Below, in pieces: positions 10,281-19,900 of a stretch of 54,381 nucleotides of DNA. This DNA is from Chondrus crispus (lineage: Eukaryota; Rhodophyta; Florideophyceae; Gigartinales; Gigartinaceae). A model generated the notes under the pieces. It saw nothing but the letters and a program-made list of their open reading frames with translations, made no database searches and had not been told where the DNA came from. Location of the stretch: the NCBI RefSeq assembly GCF_000350225.1, contig NW_005179150.1, forward strand, positions 81,460-135,840, in the 5' to 3' direction. The position numbers and the translations under genes were made by a program. How positions within the stretch are numbered: the stretch's first letter is position 1; each line of letters opens with the position of its first letter.

Positions 10281-10592
10281 TCACGTCTCCCCCGTCAGTG
10301 TCCCGCCCAGCAGCGCCACCGCCTCCTTGAGCGCCTCAATCAATACCTCCACCTCCCTCGTCTTATAAAAGTGCAACCTCGCCCTCGCCAACGACGCGAC
10401 GCCCAGTTCGCGATGCAGCGGATGCCCGCAGTGGTGCCCGGAGCGCACGGCGACGCCCTCCAAGTCGAGCATAGCCGCCAAGTCGCTGCTGTGCACGCCG
10501 TCGACGTTGAACGCGCACAGCACGGCCCGTGCACTGCGCAGCCCGTACACGCGCACCTCTTTCAGCCCTGCCAGCCGTTCGTACTGGTACAT
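10281..10592 (-). pseudogene. C-terminal fragment of a SufS-type cysteine desulfurase
   Basis: About 100 residues match the C-terminal part of SufS, the PLP enzyme that takes sulfur from cysteine for Fe-S cluster assembly in plastids and bacteria. The active-site Cys loop RSGHHCGHPLH is present, preceded by LDLEGVAV. It is followed by the family ending RARLHFYKT, with a later EALKEAV. The homology begins abruptly at YQYERLAGL, exactly where the segmental-duplication copy starts (10592). No PLP-binding Lys domain is present, so the enzyme is truncated to its C-terminal quarter and is non-functional. The junction implies the duplicated segment landed inside, or beside, a former sufS gene. Confidence 0.85.
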
Positions 10593-11566
10593 CAAAAAAA
10601 TCAAACCCCTTCAGCTCCCATAATGCCCTTGTCCTATGCACGCTACATACAAGCAACAAACAAGTTACACCATTCTCCCGGCCCCCAGCAACCGTATCTT
10701 CGCGTTTCATTATCTTCTTCCATCATGACCTCTGCATTCACATGACGGGGAGCGCAGCACCACGCCTTGAAGGAATCGAAACAACGTTTCAAAGTCCCAT
10801 CTATTGCTCGCTGCCTCCCATCCACACCCAAGTCACCACACACACTTGCAGGCACCAACACGACTTGCGACCCCTTCCGGAGAGGCTTGTGTCCAACCAA
10901 GCCTGCAACGCAAACTGATCCTGTAGATGCCATCGACACAAAGCAGACCCATAATCATGCAACGCAGTGAATCTCTACAACACGAATTTCGCTGCTCTCA
11001 CTAGCCGTCCAACGGTCGATTGAAACCACCCCTTCGATTCATGTACTGCCTGTACTTTTTCTTCTTCACAATCCTGGCTCCACTCACATCTGCACCAGCT
11101 ACCTGTTTCCCCTTGGTCGATGAAAATGCCGCCGGTAATCCGAACGCAGCCATCAATTCCAGTTCGGTCTCGTCATCGGCTGGAGGTAGGGAATGCGGAA
11201 GAGGCGGCGGTGGAGGCGGCGGTGCAAGTTGAGGTGGCGGTGGCGGTGGTGGTGGAGGTGGTGGTGGTGGTGGGAGTGCGGTTGATGATGCTTGCAAATG
11301 TCGAGGCGGTGGGGGAGGAAGTGTCTGGGCAGAAGGTTGGTCACTCGTCAGCGGAGGTGGCGGTGGGGGAGGGGGGGCAGCGCGTGGGGCAAATGAATCG
11401 CATGTGATTCCTGATCGCGATGCAACCCGCCCGTCATCTCTTTGACGGGGACGACGAAGAGAGCGAGTGCTGAAGAGCGGGCGCTCGAGTGCTCATCGGA
11501 CGAACCGTTGACGGTGACGGGTGCGTCACGGTCTTGGCATGCCATGCTGCGCGATGACGTTACTGG
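10592..11566. repeat. segmental duplication, copy 2, left part
   Basis: This is collinear with 3259 to about 4233 at high identity. It stops at 11566, where the copia LTR begins, and resumes at 32254. The last bases ACTGG (11562-11566) and the GCTGG at 32254-32258 form a 5-bp target duplication with one mismatch. Confidence 0.92.
11001..11545 (-). pseudogene. SNRNP27 copy, frameshifted
   Basis: This is the duplicated copy of the tri-snRNP protein gene at 3667-4227. The C-terminal domain (to the FNRPLDG end) is intact. A G-run has seven Gs at about 11371-11377 where the source has eight, which breaks the frame between the polyproline blocks. The ATG equivalent to 4227 is changed to ACG, and the sequence upstream is cut off by the copia insertion. 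It is unlikely to make full-length protein. Confidence 0.88.
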
Positions 11567-11684
11567 TATGGTTGCGGGTGGTGGCGGCTCGTAGTATCCG
11601 CGCGTCGCGCAGCGGTAGGGCGAACGAGGGGGTGGAACGATAGTCGCGAGAGAGGGATGTGGCGCGGCGAAGAAGGAAGGGCAC
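11567..11684 (-). repeat. copia 3' LTR, outer part (before the nested insertion)
   Basis: This matches 31971-32088 with three differences. It is cut by the Ty3 element at GGCAC (11680-11684), which is repeated at 24949-24953. Confidence 0.92.
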
Positions 11685-12385
11685 TGTAGCATAAACACCC
11701 CCAGACGACTGGAGGTGTATGCGCAGTTCGACCTGCAGACCCCGGATCGGAGAAGGGGTGAAGCGGGCCAACCAGCTACGGAACCGGGCTCGGGCCCGGG
11801 TAGCGGTGGTAGAGCGGGAGCGAGCAGGGACGCGCGCACGCACGAGCGGATCGACGCCTCGACGCCCCGGAGCAGCACTGGGTGACGTACCAGTGCTGAC
11901 GGGCGGAGGCGGTTCCGTGCTCGCTCGCGTGCTGCGCGTCCACTCCGGCTCGGCTCCGACTAAACGCGCCCGAAGAGCGAAGGCGACGTTTAGAATAAGC
12001 TGGGTGCACTCACCTTGGCGGTCGGTTGAGGACAAGCCCGTGCTTGTCCTTCTCCGCCGCCGTCGGTCCGCTCCATATTTAATATACAAAACACTCTATC
12101 ATAACACTACAGTACCGAGGTACTGTAGTGGGCTACTGTAGTGCAGGTCGGCCTGCACTGTAATACTGTCAGCTATGTCGAGGCTGACAGTACACGTATC
12201 ACCCGTGGTGCGTGCGCGCTTCGTTCGCGCGCTGTACACGTGTGCACGTGTATGCGCATGTCCCTTGTCCCCGTGGTGTACACGTGGACACGCGCGGTGG
12301 TACTGTAGAGCTCGACGCTCTACAGTAGCTGATCTAGTTCTTGATCTAATCTAATTTAAACCCCCAGGGGGGGGGTTATGCTACA
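11685..12385 (-). repeat. Ty3 element 3' LTR
   Basis: This 701-bp copy matches 24248-24948 with two differences. It contains consecutive hairpins, e.g. 12105-12130 (12-bp arms, 2-nt loop), 12140-12159 (8-bp arms, TCGG loop) and 12301-12327 (11-bp arms). An AT-rich patch near 12082-12095 (TATATTAAA on the minus strand) is a possible TATA box. Confidence 0.95.
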
Positions 12386-15068
12386 CGGCCCCCCCCTCAA
12401 GGGTGAACGTCCGCGGTCACGAGTGCTTGCGGTGCGAAACATGTCGGTGATTGAGATTGATACAAGCCACTCCCTTGCTCCGACGCCTCTTTCCCTTCTG
12501 CGTGTCCTTCTGCCGTTATTCCCCCTACACCCCCGCGCGCTCACACGTGCGTTTTCTTACTCCCCTCTTCATCCCGTCGTACTGCCTACGAGAGCTCGTC
12601 TCGGCGGTCGTCCGCCTTTCGTCGTGCGTGTCATCCTTCCCCCTCGCGCCGGTGAGGTCTCGCGTGCGCTTCTTGTACGTGCTCTGTCGGAGGGCCCCTA
12701 CCGTCTCGGCGTGATGACGGGTACACCGTCGCCCCTCGTGACCCCTTCACCCCTCCTACCCTCGTCGGAGGGCCCGTCGTTGAGCTCCTTGGCTCCCCCG
12801 CTGAGCGGGGGCGGGTCGGTGTCCGCTGTCGCAGGGGACGGGGGCGAGGCGCGTCGTCGCGCCCCTGTCGTCGCTGTCCCACGGGCGAGTCCGTTCCAGC
12901 GTGCCCGTGGGTCCCGGGAATCCACTCTTTCAGTAGAGTTGCATGCAGGGCCGGCGGTGGTGAATGAGGTTCGCGCCGCGATCACGGAGGCAGACCCGGC
13001 TGCAGCTGGCAAGGAAGAGAGGCCGATCCCTCTTGTATCCGGCGCCCCCGGGGGCATCCCGCGCGAGGCGTTATCCGCAGCGGGCGGCGACAGCGCCCCC
13101 TATCAGCCAGTCGAGGGATCCTACGGCGCCTGTGGCAGCTGCCGACGTCCTGGGGTTCCTCCCGAGTCGACTCGGGATAGCGGGGGAGTGGAGCAGGAGG
13201 CTGCTAACACGTCCACGCAGTGGCTGGGCGTGCCGCTCGAGCGGTCCGCGCCCCTGCTGCTCAGTCGGCTGAGGTATCCGTGGCGTCGTCATGCTCGCTC
13301 GGGCGTCACGGTCGGGGAGCTTCTTACGAAGGATTGCCTTCGGCCCGACATGCTACGCATCCGGATGCTGTACGAGGGCGGTCTCTCCGAGGAGGCGTCT
13401 CTCGCGTTAGGGCGCTTGCTTGCGGAGGGCGGCGGAGCGCCCTATCAGCTCCCGGACGAGATCCCGAGCGATCGGACCTTTGCGTTCAGCCACGAGGAAG
13501 TAGACTACGTTGACCGGATGGCCTGCTACTTGTTCAATCGGGACCCACGGGGCCCTCGCCGTTTCGTCCTTTCGGAAATCGTCGGGCTGTATGTCAGCCC
13601 GAGGCCCTACGCATACTCCAGGGCTCGTGCCGCTCTTCAAAAATCCGCTTGCACACTGATGAGGCTTCATTCCATTGCGATCTCCCCACACGATTGGGCA
13701 GCCTATCGTCACGCGGACGAGTCGGACGGCCGCGTGTTTGCTTCTGCCTCGTTCGAACGAGGCCTCTCAAAAAGCGACTTCCCGGCCCTTCCGGCGGTCG
13801 TACGGGAGGCTCTCCCTTCTCTCGGTGTTCACCCCTTACTCCCTTTTGCCCTCAAACATTTCGGGTTTGCGTGTGGGGACCCACGTCACCCGGCGTACGA
13901 TGACCTGATCTATAACGTGGAAAGAGAGTGGGCGTGGTCCTTGGGGAACGCCTTTATGAGCGAGGTTTCGTTGCACGGCCGCGCGTTTGTGCAACCCATC
14001 GGGGTGTTGGCATTCCTCGGCAGGGTCGCGCCGTCGCTCCCTGATGTGCCGCTGCACCCTTTGGAGCGGTCTTCCCCGCACGTGGCGTGGACGCACTGTG
14101 CCGTTCTAGATCTGATGCACCGAGCTTGTGCCGTGAGCGTGCGTAATCGTCGTTCGTGGCCCGACTTCGCTACGGGCGTACGCAGCGCCTTTCTCGTGTA
14201 TGATTACCGGAACGACTCCTTCGTGGCTCGTCCTGTACCGTCCGCTTCGGGTCCCTCGGGTAGGGGCGGAGGCGTGGGGTCCGCGTCACGGTTGGGTTAC
14301 CGCAAGCGGTACCGCGATTTGGACGGGGAACCCGCGTCTCCTATGTTCGCGGGTACGGACCCGGTTCGCGCCCCGCTCGCCTCGGATGCGAGTTACTGTA
14401 CAGCTGCCGTCTCGCCCGTGCCACCCCTTCCGCCTCTGGCCACCTCCGTGGGCGACTCGCCGGGTCGGAATGCCGCGCGGTTCTTGGCGCTGCCCCGGGA
14501 CGAGATCAAGATTATTCCCGACTTGGGACGGGCCCTCGGGAGCTCGATCGATCGAGCGTGGCATGTCGGTACCCTGCTGAGCACCCTTGCCAGCTGGTAC
14601 TTAGCCCGTAGTGAGGAAGCACGCCACCTCGGGGCGGAGCGCTCGACGTACGCGTCGCAATTAGACCGAGTGCGGGGCGAACTGGAGGCCCTCAGGGAGT
14701 CCTCGAGGCGTCAATCTGACTCCCTGGAGCGTGTCACTGCGGAGCGCGATCGCTACCGCCGCGAACGCGACACCCTCCGGTCCATACGTCAGGTTCCGTC
14801 CTCATTTGTCGCTCCGTCACGCACTCCCTCGGCCTCTATGCCGCGTCCAGCGTTGCCGGACCCCTACGAAGGGGTGGGGTACGATTCTCCCATGGTCAAC
14901 GCGCGTGCGCCCCCGGTCGGTCCGGGGCCTTCCTGGTCGCAGTACGGGGCGGTAGCCATGCTCCCCCTTGAGGACATGGACATGAGGGTGCCTTCGCACC
15001 CTAGTTATTGTCCTCCAGGCAGCTACGGTCCTACCCCGTCGGTGCCCCCCAACCGCTCGGGCCGTTGA
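12378..15068 (+). CDS. antisense cargo ORF of the Ty3 element, unknown function
   Basis: An 896-codon frame runs opposite to gag-pol, between pol and the 3' LTR. The first ATG (12378) lies within the terminal ATGCTACA of the LTR; the ATG at 12441 (MSVIEIDTSH) is an alternative start. The N-terminal third is Ser/Pro/Arg-rich and low complexity. The middle (about residues 280-640) looks globular, with regular hydrophobic spacing and motifs such as DIRS-free Trp/Tyr-rich stretches (WTHCAVLDLMHRACAVSV). A charged coiled coil (about 745-805, rich in Glu/Arg) precedes a Pro-rich tail. I recognise no domain. The length and intact frame in a young element argue for selection. Antisense ORFs in this position are known from some plant Ty3 lineages; any relationship is untested. 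Confidence 0.6.
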   Translation: MLHGPPLKGERPRSRVLAVRNMSVIEIDTSHSLAPTPLSLLRVLLPLFPLHPRALTRAFSYSPLHPVVLPTRARLGGRPPFVVRVILPPRAGEVSRALLVRALSEGPYRLGVMTGTPSPLVTPSPLLPSSEGPSLSSLAPPLSGGGSVSAVAGDGGEARRRAPVVAVPRASPFQRARGSRESTLSVELHAGPAVVNEVRAAITEADPAAAGKEERPIPLVSGAPGGIPREALSAAGGDSAPYQPVEGSYGACGSCRRPGVPPESTRDSGGVEQEAANTSTQWLGVPLERSAPLLLSRLRYPWRRHARSGVTVGELLTKDCLRPDMLRIRMLYEGGLSEEASLALGRLLAEGGGAPYQLPDEIPSDRTFAFSHEEVDYVDRMACYLFNRDPRGPRRFVLSEIVGLYVSPRPYAYSRARAALQKSACTLMRLHSIAISPHDWAAYRHADESDGRVFASASFERGLSKSDFPALPAVVREALPSLGVHPLLPFALKHFGFACGDPRHPAYDDLIYNVEREWAWSLGNAFMSEVSLHGRAFVQPIGVLAFLGRVAPSLPDVPLHPLERSSPHVAWTHCAVLDLMHRACAVSVRNRRSWPDFATGVRSAFLVYDYRNDSFVARPVPSASGPSGRGGGVGSASRLGYRKRYRDLDGEPASPMFAGTDPVRAPLASDASYCTAAVSPVPPLPPLATSVGDSPGRNAARFLALPRDEIKIIPDLGRALGSSIDRAWHVGTLLSTLASWYLARSEEARHLGAERSTYASQLDRVRGELEALRESSRRQSDSLERVTAERDRYRRERDTLRSIRQVPSSFVAPSRTPSASMPRPALPDPYEGVGYDSPMVNARAPPVGPGPSWSQYGAVAMLPLEDMDMRVPSHPSYCPPGSYGPTPSVPPNRSGR
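12387..12420 (-). repeat. polypurine-tract repeat A next to the 3' LTR
   Basis: On the minus strand this 34-bp block ends in TTGAGGGGGGGGCC just before the 3' LTR, as expected for the plus-strand primer. It matches 16867-16900 at 31 of 34 positions. The two copies bracket the antisense-ORF block. Confidence 0.85.
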
Positions 15069-16866
15069 GCCAGTGAGCCACTTATCCACGTCATCCTTTC
15101 TCTTCCCGTCCGTCATCCGTAAAGCCACTAGGGCTCCTTGCCTCTCTGCCCCGAGTATACCAGACCGCCCATCGTTGGCGTGTGTCAGGGAGCCGGGAAG
15201 GGTCGGTAGACGTCTGCCGACCGCCCTCTCCGCCGCTCGTATCGCGTCCTTCGTCATAACCCCACAGCACGGGTCCTATCCTCCCTTTGGTATTTTACCT
15301 ACCTCCCCGATGGTTCGTCGTCCCCCTCCACACGACGAGGGGGTGTGATCGTATCCCCTCGCTGTCACGTCGCCGCCTTCCCCCGCGTATCCATTGACGC
15401 ACGCACGCGCGCGGCGACAGGTGGCGGCAAGCGCCATAGCCCGGGGGACTGATAGGGGGCTCTCTAGTGGGAGCGGGTGCTCCTTTCCTTGCTTTGCGAT
15501 CCGTCCCGCCGGCTCGAGCCGGCTTACGTGGTTGGTCTGCGTCGGGGAGAAGGAGGGGTACGTATCCTCCTTCTCGTGTCAGGGCGTCGGTCGGCGTCGC
15601 CTGAGACTCCTCCCCGTGCGCGCGGTCTCCGCTCCTCCTTCTCGGAACGACGCTTGTCCCCCGCTGTCTCCTTCCGAGAGGGTCCGGACTACGCGTGATC
15701 CGCGCGCGACGCCTCCTCGGAGGGGGGGTCGTACATCGTATTCGGGCGCTCTTGTGTGTCGTGGCTTGGAACCCTGACTTGGCGGTCCCAGGCGGAGGGG
15801 GCGGGGCTCATGCGTTCGTGCGGTCTTGCCGATTGACCTCGTATGGCTCGTTCGAGCAGCCCGCATTTCTGCTCCTGTACGGACATCAGCGTCGGTCAGC
15901 GAGGGACAGCGCGCGTGCGCCAGTGCCTTGCTGCGCGTTCTGCTCGCGTGTGCGCGTACCGTGCGCACGTGAGCTCCTTTCTCCCTTGAAATTCGAAAAT
16001 CCCCTTCATTTTTTCCGATTTTTTTTTCTTTTTCTTTTTTTTTCGGAATTGACAGTGGCGGTTGTCAGGGCTTGTTGTACCGGAGGTACGAGCCGCCGGC
16101 GGCTCGTGCCCAAACGTCCGAGTACAGGAGCTCTCTTGCCTGTACTGTACGGCCTCAAGAGGCCGTAGTGGCGGACCTCGCTCGGACACCACCTCTCCAT
16201 GGCTTGGAGACTCGCCGATCTGGTACGATCTCGTCGGCGCTCACATCGAGATGGGATTCCATTCCGACCCCTCCCGTCTTCGCTGAGCGGTCACGGGGGA
16301 CATCATAGGGCTGCGATAATGCTCGCGCGACGGCCTGTTGCAGACAGGGGCGGCGCAATCTGGCTAGTACCAGAGGTGCTCTCATCTTCCTCGTCTCCTT
16401 GCATCTTGCTCCGACCCCATTTTGCCAGACGGCTCCCCACTTCCCGTGCCACATCTTGGCTCGGCGGGCGCCCCCTTTCGGTCTGTACGTACAGCCGGGT
16501 CTTGTTGCGTCGTTTTCCGCGTTCCGTCTCACCGATACGTCCCGGCTTCCTTATTATTTGTACGAGGGGCGCGGTGATTGCTCGTACTATCACAGTCCTT
16601 TCGCGCTCTTTTGGGGAGGTTCGGTTCCTTCCCTTTTCTTCTTCGAATTATTTGTAAGACAGTACGTCCTGTCTTTGCTTATGACCTTTGTTGACGGTGG
16701 CGCGTCGCCCGCGGCGGATTCGCTTGCCAATACGGCTTGACGTCTCGCGAATTATTCCGTTGCTGCTCTCTGGGGACAGCTGTCCCTTCGCGCGTCCCCT
16801 TTTGTCTCATGTACGCGGGGTGCATTTAATTAGAGGTGGAATTTAATCCGCAACGATGCGGTTGAG
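15069..16866. other. non-coding part of the Ty3 cargo block
   Basis: This 1.8-kb stretch lies between the antisense ORF stop and the pol end. Frames here are short and unconvincing. It contains a T-rich tract (16009-16042) and strong hairpins: 15547-15575 (10-bp arms), 16088-16107 (perfect 20-bp palindrome) and 16149-16166 (8-bp arms). It may be a 3' UTR of the antisense transcript or a structured RNA region. Confidence 0.5.
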
Positions 16867-16900
16867 GGCCCCCTCCTCAAGAGTGAACGTCCGCGTTCAC
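16867..16900 (-). repeat. polypurine-tract repeat B at the pol stop codon
   Basis: Second copy of the 34-bp block. On the minus strand it reads CTTGAGGAGGGGGCC, and its TGA is the pol stop. In chromoviruses the polypurine tract usually follows pol directly, so this looks like the ancestral tract. It includes a hairpin with 7-bp arms and a TCCG loop at 16883-16900. Confidence 0.8.
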
Positions 16901-19900
16901 TTCTGAGGTGAGGTCTCTCCCTGTACGCGCCCGGAGTCTTTGTGCGTAACGAGACACCAACTCCTCGGGGATGTGGGTACGCGCCGTCCATGTGGGAGTA
17001 TCGTAGTCTGCCCATTTAATGAGGAACTCCGTAGTTCCATCCTCCATGACGCGATGCTTGAGTAGCCGTTCGACGGCATACTGTGTGCCTTCATTGATCT
17101 TGTCGGCAAGGTCTTCGGGGGTAGTCGTGCTAGCCTTTGGCGCGTTCGCCGGCGGGGGTGCGTAGACGCAGCGGTCTGCCGAGACGCGCTCTGTAACTCC
17201 ATCACGATCGATCGTGATGGTGCGCTGGTCGTTCGCGAGAACTCGGTACGGTCCGACAGCCGGGGAGGCCAGCTTGTTTGATGTCTTAGCCCCATCGGTG
17301 GGGTTGAGATATACGTATTCTCCGGGACGGAGCCGGGAATTAATGCGTCGTATGCGCTTATCGAAGTCGCGTTTATAGCGAGCTTGCGTTCGCCGAAGGC
17401 TTCCGTAGGCCTTTTGGATAGTCGAGTCCAGGGTCTTGAGGAACTCGGCACGTGGGTTCCCCCTGTCGGCAGGGGGCGCGTCGCCTTCCGTCCGTCGGAG
17501 CGAGAACTCCGTCGGGGGCCTGCTGAGCACGAGCTCAAACGGCGTGGTGCGTGTGGTGCGATGTACGTGGGAGTTGTACGCATACGTAAGCGGCCCCACG
17601 TACACATCCCAGTCGTCCTGGTGTTCACCTACGTAGTTCCGCAGCATCGAGGCGATTGTTCGGTTATATCGCTCGACTTGCCCGTTCGTCTGGGGATGGT
17701 ACGCCGAAGTGTACAAATTCGTTATCCCCAGAACACGGCACGTGCTGTGGAAGAACTTGGCATTAAACTGAGGGCCGTTGTCCGAAAGCAACGTGCGAGG
17801 GACGCCGTATTTGAACACCCATGACTCGCAGAACGCAACTGCGACGGTGTATGCGGTTATCGTGCAGAGCGCCACGACTTGCGTCAGCTTGCTAAAACGG
17901 TCCGTAATCACGAGCAGGAACCGTTTTCCTGTCTTCGTCTTGGGGAGCGGCCCCAAGATGTCGATGGCGAGGCTCTCGAGAGGCCTCGTAGCTGGGAACA
18001 ATCTCAATCGATTGAGATGTTTCCTCAGCTTGACCCGGTTCATCGCGCAGGTCCGACACCCTCGCACCGTGGCTGCCACGTCTGCAGCCAGGTGGGGCCA
18101 GTAGTACTCGCGTCGAAGTGCGTAGTACATACGGTTCTGGCCCGGGTGCCCCGCGATGGCCGGGTTGTGGCACAGGCGGAGGAGCCTGGCGCGGAGCGTC
18201 CGAGGTACCACCACCTGAACGATATCAGGGTCGAAAGGGTGTCTCCGTTTGAGCACCCTTTGGTGGTCCTCGAAGAACGCGGAGTCCCGGGACTCTGACT
18301 GTCGTGCCAAAACGGTTTGGCAGAAGTCATCCACGCGTTGCTCCTCGGCTATCTCCTCTATCGTAAGAGGGGCCGGAAGGTCGTCCTGCGGTGGGGCGAC
18401 CGGGGAGTCGAGCGCGCCAGCCTCGGGGTCTTCGGCGCGCTGGATATCGGCGGCGTCGAACTCGTCGTTCTCCTCCCAAAACGAATTGGGTCCTTGAAGA
18501 CCGGGGGCTTCGTCTTCACCTCGCGGTTCGTCGCGCGTCCGTACGCGCGACCTTGTTCGGGCTTCGGCTTGGTTCCGTGTCGTTACGAAGACATGGACGG
18601 CCTGATGATCGCAGCTCGCGGTACAAGCGTGGTCCGCGAGCTCGTTCGATACGTCTCGAACGGTCGTACCCCCGTCGAAGGTGGGAATGTCGTCATCCAC
18701 CTCGACGGTGGGGCGAGGGTCATCGGCGACCTTCGGCGACACGAGTCGTGACAGGGCATCGGGCACCTGATGCACGCGCCCGGGGCGGTACTGAATGGTG
18801 AAATCGTATTCAGCCAGACGTAGCCGCCACCGGGTGAGTCTTCCTGAGCTCTCCGTGAGCGACATGAGCCATCGGAGGGCGTCGTGATCCGTCCGGACGG
18901 TGAACTTGGTTCCTTCGATATACGGCCGCAGTGTGCGGACGGCCCACACCACGGCGAAGCACTCACGCTCCGTAGCGCTGTAGTTCCGTTCGCTATCGCT
19001 TAGCGCGTACGACCAGTACCCAACGGGGCGCCAATCGTTTGGCTCGTCGTGCTCCTGTAGGAGGGTGCACCCGAGTTGATATGCACTGGCGTCAGTGTCC
19101 AACAGGTACGGTCGGCCGTACCGTGGTAGCGCGAGGATCGGCGGGGAGATCATCGCCGCCTTCAGGCTTTCGAAAGCCTGAAGCTGAACTTCCGTTGGGT
19201 TATCAAAATCGTGATCCGAGTCCTTGCGCGTTATATCGGTTAACGGACGGGCAATCTTCGAGAAGCCCTTGACGAAGCGACGATACACGTTACACGCCCC
19301 GAGGAACGAGCGCACCTGCGTCAGCGTCCTCGGGAACGTGAACGTTCGGAAGGCGTCGGAGGCCGTATCCGAAACGCTCAGCTTACCTGGGGATATCACG
19401 TGCCCCAGGTAATGCACCTTGGAACGGAAGAAGCTGCACTTCTTAAGCTTGAGGGAGATGCCGGCACTCCGCAACAAGCTCAAGACGGTATCGAGATGCC
19501 TTGCGTGTTCCGCGTCCGTACGCGAGAACACGATAACGTCATCGAGATAGACGAGGCATATTTGCCAGCGGACTCCGGAGAGTATGATATCGAGGGCACG
19601 TTGGAAGGTGGCCGGTGCCCCTTTTAATCCAAACGGCATGCGCAAATGGCGGTACGTACCCATATGTGTCGTGAAGGTAGTCTTATCCCGGTCCTCGGGA
19701 GCGACCGGGATCTGCCAATAACCGGAATTGCAGTCCAGCGTCGTAAAGACGGCTGCATCTCCTAACGAGTCGATGCAGTCGTCCATACGCGGCAGCGGAT
19801 ACGAATCCGCTGCAGTCTTCGCGTTGAGACGCCGGTAGTCCACGCAGAACCGAAGAGAGCCGTCTTTCTTCGGTACGAGCACCACCGGGGACGCCCACTC

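Noticed and set aside
10097..10330. Ala/Pro-rich frame starting MSSSKHQPPQ
   Set aside because: It overlaps the SufS fragment on the other strand, has no domain and ends without a neighbour that would explain it.
16199..16657. 152-codon plus-strand frame in the Ty3 cargo spacer
   Set aside because: High-GC region with open frames on several strands; no motif; left as non-coding.
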